A stretch of DNA of 20,740 nucleotides from a virus. Shown piece after piece: positions 1 through 4,673 of the stretch (its first letter is position 1; every line of letters begins with the position of its first letter). The notes beneath the pieces were generated by a model. That model had not been told where the DNA came from, did not search any database, and worked only from the letters and a program-made list of their open reading frames with translations. The translations under genes were made by a program, and so were the position numbers. The stretch spans positions 1-20,740 of the IMG/VR virus record IMGVR_UViG_3300010397_000098. The stretch is one strand, 5' to 3'.

Positions 1-1
1 C

Positions 2-58
2 ATCATCCCGCACCGCAACGCCTACGAACCCTGTCCAGAAGAGGAGCTAGACCAATGA
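2..58 (+). CDS. 3' end of an unidentified small protein (partial)
   Basis: Only the last 18 codons are in the window, ending with CPEEELDQ and a TGA at 56-58. The frame is open to the left edge. Its stop overlaps the ATG of the next gene in an ATGA arrangement, the same coupling used throughout this window, and this is the main reason for believing the frame. The tail is acidic. No family can be named from so short a piece. Confidence 0.42.
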   Translation: MIPHRNAYEPCPEEELDQ

Positions 59-234
59 CCAAGCCCATTCCCCGCATGAACAGCTGGGCCGCGCGCAGCC
101 TGCTGGAGGAGATCGCCCAGCTGCGCGACGACATCCACCGGCAGAACACCCTGCTGCACAATTGCGAACTGCTGATCACGGCGGTCTACTGCGACCTCCA
201 CGACAGCAACCGCGCACGATTGCCACAGCCATGA
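55..234 (+). CDS. small hypothetical phage protein, 59 aa
   Basis: A 59-residue ORF starts at an ATG with a GAGGAG ribosome binding site eight bases upstream (41-46), overlapping the previous stop by ATGA. The middle (LLEEIAQLRDDIHRQNTLLH) is a good amphipathic helix with leucines at heptad-like spacing, so a short helical hairpin or coiled coil is plausible. The protein is otherwise polar, with no signal peptide. It is translationally coupled to both neighbours. I do not recognise the family. Such small helical proteins are common in phage accessory or early regions, so this could be phage DNA rather than host, which bears on where the prophage boundary lies. Confidence 0.6.
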   Translation: MTKPIPRMNSWAARSLLEEIAQLRDDIHRQNTLLHNCELLITAVYCDLHDSNRARLPQP

Positions 235-314
235 CCGACGTGATCCTGTGGGTGACAATCGTGTTCGTCGTGCCCTGGCTGGTGGTCGTGATCACGGCTA
301 ACCTGCGCTCGTAA
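231..314 (+). CDS. tiny single-pass membrane peptide, 27 aa
   Basis: The ATG at 231 overlaps the stop of the preceding gene in ATGA form. The 27-residue product is almost entirely one hydrophobic segment (from VILWVTIVFVVPWLVVVI, about residues 4-21) followed by a short polar tail, NLRS. It would insert in the inner membrane as a single helix. It has no ribosome binding site of its own, so translation probably depends on the upstream gene. Its TAA is part of the terminator stem just downstream, which fits a last gene of an operon. Function unknown; a small holin-like or membrane-modulating peptide is possible but unsupported. Confidence 0.5.
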   Translation: MTDVILWVTIVFVVPWLVVVITANLRS

Positions 315-335
315 CCCCCTCGGGACGGGGGGTTT
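313..335 (+). terminator. hairpin terminator closing the rightward small-gene operon
   Basis: AACCCCC (313-319) pairs perfectly with GGGGGTT (328-334) around an eight-base loop. The stem starts inside the TAA of the 27-residue gene. Only a short T stretch (333-335) follows, so it is a GC-rich but not ideal intrinsic terminator. Confidence 0.55.
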
Positions 336-583
336 AGCCATCGGCGAGCGGCGGCGTCGGTGTTCAGAAAGATGCCCTGCGGTCCCCGTCCCGCTTGGAC
401 TAACGCCGTTCAAGGGCATCGACCGTCGATCAAATTGCGACTGCAGCCGGGGCTAGTACCAACCCGGCCGCAGCGCCAGCCACGCGGTAGAGGAGGGCAG
501 CTCCTGCGCCCGCGCCGGCTAGACCCATGCATATTTGGAAACCCTAGCGTTATGGGGTGCTTCGGCCGACCACGTCAAGATGT

Positions 584-616
584 AGGGGGACAGAAAGTAA
601 GACTTTCTGTCCCCCT
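584..616. repeat. perfect 15-bp inverted repeat with 3-nt loop
   Basis: The arm AGGGGGACAGAAAGT (584-598) is followed by AAG and its exact reverse complement (602-616). Neither side is followed by a T tract, so it is not a classical terminator. Ends of the form GGGGACAG...CTGTCCCC are known from REP-like palindromes linked to RAYT (Y1 transposase family) elements, so a stray copy of such an element is possible. Confidence 0.7.
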
Positions 617-698
617 TGGCGTTCCGGGTCCGTTCCAGAAGCAAATAGGAAGCCCGCTGGTGCGTTCGCCAGGGCGGCGGGCTGTCCCATAAGGCGAA

Positions 699-722
699 GG
701 GGCCGGGATCGCTCCCAGCCCC
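699..722 (-). terminator. probable terminator of int
   Basis: On the minus strand, 25 bases past the int stop, there is a GC-rich hairpin: GGGGC (699-703) pairs with GCCCC (718-722) and GGGA (705-708) with TCCC (713-716), with one C/A mismatch and a TCGC loop. It is followed on that strand by TTCGCCTT. The T tract is imperfect, so confidence is moderate. Confidence 0.45.
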
Positions 723-747
723 CCTCCCCGGCGGTTTGTCGGGGGAC

Positions 748-1899
748 TTATCCCGCCAGGAAGGCCGTCTGCGCCGCCGCCAGTTCCGCCTTGTCGTCGC
801 CGCGCGGGAACAGATGGCCATATACGTCGGCGGTCACCGTGATCGTGCTGTGGCCGCACAGCCCCTGAACCTGCTTCAGCGGCAATTCGCGACCGCCGTC
901 CACCCGGCGGTTGATGCACCAGCTGGCGAAGAAGTGGCGCAGGCAGTGCAGGCCGTCGTACTTGGCGCTGCCATCGGCGTTCACGATGCCGGCGGCGATC
1001 TGCGCCTGGGCGAACTCGGCGCACTCGGTGATGCGGTGGCGCGGCGTGCCCCGGCTGGTCACGAACACCAGTTCCTGCTCGCTCGGGCTGGCGAGGCGCA
1101 GTTCCTTCAGCGCGTTCACCACCAGATCGATCAGCGGGATCGAGCGCACGCCGGCCGCCGACTTGGTTGGGCCGATGTCGCCGTAGCGGTCGATCTTCTG
1201 CGTCACCGCCAGCACGCCGGCCTGCAGGTCCACGTTCGCCCAGGTCAGGCCGCGCAACTCGGACCAGCGCAACCCGGCGAACGCCGCCGTCAGGATCAGC
1301 GGGCGGATGCGGCGGCCGGCCAGCTGCGGCAGCAGCGCCCTGATCTCGGCCGGCGACGGGATGTCGACGCCCACCACCAGCTGGCGCTTGGCCTCCTGGC
1401 GCTTGCTGACCTTGGCCCGCCCGGTGGAGCGCACGACGTTCTGCGCCACCTGACCGCGCCGCTGCGCCTCGCCCACGATCTGGCCGAGGTTGACGCGGAC
1501 GCGGCGGATCAGCTTCGGGCTGCAGCCGTTGGCGTGCAGCGCATCCTCCCAGCCGGCGACCGCCTCGGCGGTCAGCTGCGACAGCAGCACGTCGCCCAGG
1601 ATGGGGTTGATGTGGCTGGCAACCTGCTGGGCGTAGAGCACCTGGGTGACGCGCTCCAGGCCGGCCTTGGCGCACTCGCCGAGCCACTGCGCGGCGGCGA
1701 ACGCCACCGTGATCGAGTGGCCGTCGGCGGTGTGGGTGCCGGCGCGCACCCCCACGGTCACGATGGCGAGGCGCGTCTCGGCCTCCTTCTTGGTCTTGAA
1801 CGTCTCGCGGACCCGCTGGCCCTTGCTGACGTAATCGACCTGATAGGCCTTGCGCGCCTCACCAGAGGGGGTCTTCCAAGTGCGGATGCGGATGGACAT
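748..1899 (-). CDS. int: tyrosine-type site-specific recombinase (phage integrase)
   Basis: This 383-residue protein would integrate and excise the phage by strand exchange between attP and attB. An N-terminal AP2-like arm-binding segment (about 1-55, with KAYQVDYVSKGQR) is followed by a SAM-like core-binding domain (about 62-165) and the catalytic domain (about 178-380). The catalytic set is complete: Arg211 in AGLRWSELRGL, Lys246 in TKSAAGVRSIPL, His318 and Arg321 in HCLRH, His350 in LCGHS and the nucleophile Tyr360 in ADVYGH. Length is normal for the family. The ATG at 1899 has an AGGAG site eight bases upstream. That site lies in a hairpin (1907-1947) that could limit translation. The gene is divergent from the excisionase-like gene, with a 387-bp spacer full of possible regulatory repeats. 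Confidence 0.96.
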   Translation of the reverse strand: MSIRIRTWKTPSGEARKAYQVDYVSKGQRVRETFKTKKEAETRLAIVTVGVRAGTHTADGHSITVAFAAAQWLGECAKAGLERVTQVLYAQQVASHINPILGDVLLSQLTAEAVAGWEDALHANGCSPKLIRRVRVNLGQIVGEAQRRGQVAQNVVRSTGRAKVSKRQEAKRQLVVGVDIPSPAEIRALLPQLAGRRIRPLILTAAFAGLRWSELRGLTWANVDLQAGVLAVTQKIDRYGDIGPTKSAAGVRSIPLIDLVVNALKELRLASPSEQELVFVTSRGTPRHRITECAEFAQAQIAAGIVNADGSAKYDGLHCLRHFFASWCINRRVDGGRELPLKQVQGLCGHSTITVTADVYGHLFPRGDDKAELAAAQTAFLAG

Positions 1900-1906
1900 G
1901 GGGTTA

Positions 1907-1947
1907 GCTCCTGTTGGCGACTAGGCCCGACCTGGGCCGACAGGAGC
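1907..1947 (-). promoter_or_regulatory. hairpin that sequesters the int Shine-Dalgarno
   Basis: In the int mRNA an upstream GCTCCTGT (from 1947) pairs perfectly with ACAGGAGC (to 1907), which contains the AGGAG ribosome binding site of int. An inner stem GGCCC/GGGCC (1924-1928 with 1934-1938) strengthens the fold. If the message starts upstream of 1947, int translation would be low unless the fold is opened. Confidence 0.6.
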
Positions 1948-2030
1948 CGACATAGCACGGGGCACAGATATGGCACAAGCTGTTTTTTCAGCCACACGAA
2001 AGGCACATAAAACGGGGGTTTTCCGCACCG

Positions 2031-2053
2031 GCTGATGCGAACTTCGGATCAGC
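2031..2053. promoter_or_regulatory. 23-bp operator-like palindrome
   Basis: GCTGAT-G-CGAA-C-TTCG-G-ATCAGC forms two 11-base half-sites around a central C, with a single G/G mismatch. There is no T tract. Its position between divergent int and excisionase-like genes suggests a repressor or activator site. Confidence 0.5.
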
Positions 2054-2099
2054 ATCATTGCCGGCGCAAAACGTGAGATATGCCCATAAACACTGGGCT

Positions 2100-2115
2100 T
2101 ACGAATTGTTTCGTA
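2100..2115. promoter_or_regulatory. operator-like dyad TACGAA-TTGT-TTCGTA
   Basis: Perfect six-base arms flank a four-base centre in a locally AT-rich segment. The half-site shares CGAA/TTCG with the larger dyad at 2031-2053, so both may be bound by the same dimeric regulator. Confidence 0.45.
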
Positions 2116-2286
2116 CAAAAGCGAGCAGGCTGGAATAGTGCGGTTTTGTGGGGTGTCGTGGGGCGTCGCGGCAAACCGGCGGCACATGCGCGGCACATGC
2201 AATCAGCTGTGGACGGGGCCATATGACAGCTGGCGAGCCGCCACCACTGTGGCAGATTGCCGAAGTCATCCCACTGGAGGCCACGA

Positions 2287-2484
2287 ATGGAAACCAAGAC
2301 CGAGCGTCTGGGCGACGACCTCATCCTCGGAGCCGCCGCCATCGCCGAGGAACTCGGCGTCACCGAGGATCAGGTCCACAACTGGATCGCAAAGAAACGC
2401 ATCCCGGTGGGCCGGATCGGCCGCTCCCTGATCGCGCGGCGCTCCGAGCTTCAGCGCGCCATCAGCAAGATCACCGCCGGCTGA
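2287..2484 (+). CDS. excisionase / AlpA-like helix-turn-helix DNA-binding protein, 65 aa
   Basis: This small DNA-binding protein probably steers Int towards excision, represses or activates int, or both. A MerR/AlpA-type winged HTH (HTH_17 style) is visible at about residues 13-60: LGAAAIAEELGVTEDQVHNW is the helix-turn-helix, KKRIPVGRIGRS the wing, and RRSELQRAI the closing helix. The ATG at 2287 has GGAGG six bases upstream. An in-frame ATG at 2257 exists but lacks this site. The gene is divergent from int across the repeat-rich spacer, the usual place for such a factor. Its last 14 bases overlap the end of the leftward early operon. A stand-alone regulator is the alternative. Confidence 0.8.
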   Translation: METKTERLGDDLILGAAAIAEELGVTEDQVHNWIAKKRIPVGRIGRSLIARRSELQRAISKITAG

Positions 2485-3094
2485 GTGCCCGCACCTCGCG
2501 CCCCTTCGCCGCCTTGGCCTCGGCCATGGTGGCGAGGGCATCCCTGAACCTGTCCATCGTGTAGCGATAGCCCCGCCGGCCCTGGTGACCGAGCGCCACC
2601 GCCGTCGCCGCCAGGGTCATCCGGTCGCCCAGCACAAGCCACAGCAGGCGGGTGTCATAGGTGCCGACATACTTCACCAGCCATGCCAGGAAAGCGTTGA
2701 CCTTCAGCGCCCCTTCGAACCCCAGCAGCGCAAACACCTCGGCCTGCGTCGCCGGGTCCAGCCGATCGCCCTCGGTCCACTGCCCGCCGCCGCTGATCCT
2801 GGCCATGCGTTCGAACATCGCCTCGATCTCGCGCCCCACCTGATAGGCCGCCTCGGTGATCTTTTTCTCGCGGCGCTCGCGGTCGAGGAGATCGATCCGC
2901 GCCAGGGCGCGCACCCGGCGCTGCACGTAGCCGGCGCGCGGGTCTTCGTACACGTCGGGCACCGCCACGATGGCGATGCTCGCACGGGTGTTCTGCCTGC
3001 TGCTCGGGAGGGGGGAATACCCGGCAGCGGGTTCAGGCACCCGCGCGAGGTCGTGTCTGCCGACGTTACCATCGTTGTCATTGGATCGTGTCAT
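2471..3094 (-). CDS. hypothetical phage protein with possible C-terminal HTH, 207 aa
   Basis: This is the last gene of the leftward early operon. The start at 3094 has GGAGG upstream and forms ATGA with the preceding stop; an in-frame ATG at 3145 would overlap that gene by 55 bases and is less likely. Residues 1-40 are polar and low in complexity. From about residue 50 it is helical and charged, with RRVRALARIDLLDRERREKK and EAAYQVGREIEAMFERM. The C-terminal part, RLLWLVLGDRMTLAATAVAL followed by YTMDRFRDALATMAEAKAAK, resembles a small HTH followed by a helix. The position at the end of the replication operon recalls late-gene regulators such as lambda Q, and alphaproteobacterial phages carry similar-looking proteins. 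This is inference; the family is not identified. Confidence 0.72.
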   Translation of the reverse strand: MTRSNDNDGNVGRHDLARVPEPAAGYSPLPSSRQNTRASIAIVAVPDVYEDPRAGYVQRRVRALARIDLLDRERREKKITEAAYQVGREIEAMFERMARISGGGQWTEGDRLDPATQAEVFALLGFEGALKVNAFLAWLVKYVGTYDTRLLWLVLGDRMTLAATAVALGHQGRRGYRYTMDRFRDALATMAEAKAAKGREVRALSRR

Positions 3095-3645
3095 GCTCGA
3101 TAGCCCTCCGGTGCCCAGTGCTGCGGATGACCAACCAATATCCAATCTTCAAGCGATGCAACGGAATGATAGGGCGGCGGGATGAACCACACCCGGCGCG
3201 TTGCATTCCACAGCACGTCGTAGCCGGCCTTCTGCTTCGCCGCCATCGCGCGCTGGTGAGCTTCCCAACCGACCAGCCACCCGACGATGGTAGCCTTCTT
3301 CGCCGGCAGATCGATCCAGACGAGGACGTAGGGCAGGCGCATCTTGTCGATCGGGCGATAGGCGAGGTCGCGACCTGTCCTGATGTCGCGCGCCCGCGCC
3401 TCGAATATCCTGCAATCGATCTCCCCGATGCCGTTCTCGGATGTGTTGAACGGCTGGCCGAAACACTGCGACGCTTTCAGTTCGCCCAGACAACCAATGA
3501 GATCGTGGGCCTGCTGCACGTCAGGTGACATGCGAGCGGTCGCACCGTAGGGGATGTGTCCCTGCCGCGTAGAGAACTCCCCCTTCGCAATCGCCACGTT
3601 GGTCGCCTCTGCCAAGTCCGATGCCGTGATCGGCATCTCCTTCAT
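3091..3645 (-). CDS. conserved phage protein, possible PD-(D/E)XK-like fold, 184 aa
   Basis: This is a soluble 184-residue protein in the early operon, between the loader-like gene (TGATG overlap) and the 207-residue gene (ATGA overlap). The segment around residues 51-125 has GCLGELKAS, then GEIDCRIFEARARDIRTGRD, then RPIDKMRLPYVLVWIDL and ATIVGWLVGWEA. A Glu-containing helix, an Asp strand, a Glu strand and then hydrophobic strands is the order seen in restriction-nuclease-like folds. Several phage proteins with an 'RP.D....YVLV......IVGW..G.EA' core look alike. I cannot confirm catalysis: the expected E-x-K is E83-x-R here. It could be an inactive or unrelated beta protein. A second ATG nine bases into the gene is possible. 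Confidence 0.68.
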   Translation of the reverse strand: MKEMPITASDLAEATNVAIAKGEFSTRQGHIPYGATARMSPDVQQAHDLIGCLGELKASQCFGQPFNTSENGIGEIDCRIFEARARDIRTGRDLAYRPIDKMRLPYVLVWIDLPAKKATIVGWLVGWEAHQRAMAAKQKAGYDVLWNATRRVWFIPPPYHSVASLEDWILVGHPQHWAPEGYRA

Positions 3646-4136
3646 CAGGTCGTCAGCTTGGACTTGTAATCCGCCATCACACGCTCGACCACCGCACGCC
3701 GGTATTCGAGCGGCTCGCGCTGATCGCGTTCGAACTGTTCGCGCTCCTCGATCTGTGCGCGCGACCGGGCGTTATAGTCATTGGCGAACGTCGCGCGCCG
3801 GATATGCTCATCGATGAACTCGACCACCTCGGCGATCGACGGCGGGAACTTGCACGTTCGCTGGATGCCGGTGACCGGCGAGGTTACCGCGCGGATGACA
3901 GCATCGTCGTAGCGTTCCAGCACCATCGCCAACTGCACGGCGTAGGTGTCGGGATCAGCAAAATCATCTCTTCGGTACGAGCTTAAGACTTGCTGCGCGC
4001 ATTTCCTGATCCAATTGGAGCGGTCGAGGGCCGCTGCTGCCGGGGACGTAGTCTTCGCTGGCACCCGCTTGCCGGAGCCTTTCCCCGAGCCGGTCGAATG
4101 CATCCAGTACCGATCCGTGTCGTCGTCCTTGTCCAT
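3645..4136 (-). CDS. probable replication accessory / helicase-loader-like protein, 163 aa
   Basis: The ATG at 4136 has a strong AAGGAGG site, but lies 173 bp inside the preceding replication gene in another frame. The first 35 residues are polar and low in complexity. From about residue 38 (RSNWIRKCAQQVLSSY) the protein is helical, with a region (YDDAVIRAVTSPVTGIQR, then KFPPSIAEVVEFIDEH) that resembles the 'fPPs..E' segment of phage helicase-loader families such as G39P. The C-terminus is a charged helix (RSRAQIEEREQFERDQREP). Standing directly after the O-like gene it occupies the place of lambda P, so a role in loading the host or phage helicase at the origin is inferred. Sequence alone does not prove it. 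Confidence 0.65.
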   Translation of the reverse strand: MDKDDDTDRYWMHSTGSGKGSGKRVPAKTTSPAAAALDRSNWIRKCAQQVLSSYRRDDFADPDTYAVQLAMVLERYDDAVIRAVTSPVTGIQRTCKFPPSIAEVVEFIDEHIRRATFANDYNARSRAQIEEREQFERDQREPLEYRRAVVERVMADYKSKLTT

Positions 4137-4617
4137 TCTGCCCTCCTTTGTTGCGCGCGTTGTACGGTGATTTCTGGAAATTGCGATAGGCGGCATCCCA
4201 GTCGATGTACTGGTAGCCCTTCGCCCTGGCGTGATCGCGGAACTCGTCGGCCTCGGTGGCGTCGCGCTGCTCACCCTTCGGTTCCCAATCAGGCGGCAGC
4301 GGTCGCCTCGCGCGCGCGGCAGTAGAAAGAGGTCTATCAACTAAGGAAGAAAGTGAAGAAGAAGGAAGAGAAGTAAGTATAAGAGCGGTGTCACGCTTGG
4401 TTTGCTGACGCGGTGTTTGATCCGCCACGGTTTTTTTCCGCCTGTCAGCAATGTCATCACTGTCAGCAGTGACATGCTGACGCGAGCGTTGGTTTTGTTT
4501 GTTAATTCGATTTTGCTCGCGGCGCGCTGCACGCCGTTCAGCTTGTTCTATTTCCACCACACGAAGGATGAGCGCCTCGAGTATTCCGGCTGCGCGCAGC
4601 GTTTCGATGGTGATCAT
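3964..4617 (-). CDS. lambda O-like / DnaT-like phage replication initiation protein, 217 aa
   Basis: The C-terminal part (about residues 104-155) has LPPDWEPKGE followed by EFRDHARAKGYQYIDWDAAYR and NFQKSP, the 'dW.p ... akG ... dWdaawrNw' pattern shared by DnaT-like and other phage replication proteins that bind DNA at the fork. The N-terminal half (about 20-50) is a charged helix rich in Arg and Gln. Residues about 45-99 are encoded by the repeat cluster and AT-rich tract that look like a replication origin, as in lambda gene O. The end, DYVPGSSGPRPLQLDQEM, also looks authentic. The ATG at 4617 follows AGGAGGG, which can fold into a small hairpin. No winged-helix domain is evident at the N-terminus, so origin recognition is uncertain. 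Confidence 0.8.
   Translation of the reverse strand: MITIETLRAAGILEALILRVVEIEQAERRAARREQNRINKQNQRSRQHVTADSDDIADRRKKTVADQTPRQQTKRDTALILTSLPSSSLSSLVDRPLSTAARARRPLPPDWEPKGEQRDATEADEFRDHARAKGYQYIDWDAAYRNFQKSPYNARNKGGQNGQGRRHGSVLDAFDRLGERLRQAGASEDYVPGSSGPRPLQLDQEMRAASLKLVPKR
4321..4512. other. candidate lambdoid replication origin inside the O-like gene
   Basis: The repeats share TGCTGAC. TGCTGACGCG is found at 4403-4412 and 4475-4484 (plus strand). CTGTCAGCA is found at 4442-4450 and 4460-4468, exactly 18 bp apart. A hairpin CACTG-TCAG-CAGTG spans 4458-4471. Next to them lies a purine-rich AT tract (about 4321-4384, roughly one-third G+C), and a T7 run (4431-4437) and a T-rich stretch (4488-4517) flank the cluster. 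Lambda's origin has the same plan: iterons plus an AT-rich, strand-biased tract inside the initiator gene. Confidence 0.6.
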
Positions 4618-4622
4618 GGGGT

Positions 4623-4640
4623 GCCCTCCTGGGAGAGGGC
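4623..4640 (-). promoter_or_regulatory. small hairpin over the ribosome binding site of the O-like gene
   Basis: In the leftward mRNA GCCCTC (4640-4635) pairs with GAGGGC (4628-4623) around a six-base loop. The second arm includes most of the AGGAGGG ribosome binding site of the gene starting at 4617. The stem is short but all but one pair is G-C, so it could moderate initiator synthesis. Confidence 0.4.
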
Positions 4641-4650
4641 GGCAGCAGAT

Positions 4651-4670
4651 GCCTGTTCGCTGTCACAGGC
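4651..4670. repeat. inverted repeat between the 566-aa gene and the O-like gene
   Basis: GCCTGT (4651-4656) and ACAGGC (4665-4670) flank eight bases, just after the stop of the 566-residue gene. There is no T tract, so it is more likely an mRNA processing or partial attenuation hairpin than a full terminator. Confidence 0.35.
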
Positions 4671-4673
4671 AAG

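Larger units (their letters stand above)
315..747. other. non-coding, hairpin-rich region 3' of int; likely holds the attachment site
   Basis: I find no convincing gene in these 433 bases. On the minus strand a 32-codon Ala/Gly-rich frame (528-430) is open but lacks a clear ribosome binding site, and its composition is what GC-rich DNA gives by chance. No tRNA or tRNA 3' end can be recognised, so the attachment core cannot be placed. The region contains a perfect palindrome (584-616) and GC-rich hairpins at 651-683, 699-722 and 726-744. In lambda-type layouts attP lies at the 3' side of int, which is this region. Confidence 0.4.
1961..2197 (+). repeat. phased GGCACA direct repeats
   Basis: GGCACA occurs at 1961, 1972, 2002, 2181 and 2192, with a one-base variant GCCACA at 1991. 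The copies fall in pairs 11 bp apart (1961/1972, 1991/2002, 2181/2192), one helical turn. The last pair extends to GGCACATGC. Such phased direct repeats are typical of arm-type integrase sites or excisionase sites. Confidence 0.55.
1900..2286. other. int/xis intergenic control region
   Basis: These 387 bases hold no supported gene. They hold instead a hairpin over the int ribosome binding site (1907-1947), repeated GGCACA boxes (1961-2007 and 2181-2197), a 23-bp interrupted palindrome (2031-2053), a second dyad (2100-2115), and the ribosome binding site GGAGG (2276-2280) of the rightward gene. The stretch from about 1981 to 2120 is clearly more AT-rich than the flanking genes, as expected for promoters and integrase or excisionase arm sites. 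A weak leftward promoter may run through the first GGCACA pair. Confidence 0.6.

Noticed and set aside
430-528. 32-codon minus-strand Ala/Gly-rich hydrophobic ORF
   Set aside because: No ribosome binding site at proper distance, and such frames are expected by chance in GC-rich non-coding DNA; noted only in the description of the region.
315-747. A tRNA gene or tRNA 3' end as integration target
   Set aside because: No T-arm (GGTTCRANYCC-like) or acceptor pairing could be found on either strand.
575-1687. Long minus-strand frame overlapping int in another frame
   Set aside because: Arg/Gly/Ala-rich low-complexity product, shadow of the true int frame, and it runs into the hairpin-rich non-coding region.
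736-2010. Long open frame on the plus strand opposite int (424 codons)
   Set aside because: It is the antisense of a complete integrase with all catalytic residues. In GC-rich genes the opposite strand often stays open, and this product is Ala/Gln/Asp-rich with no recognisable domain.
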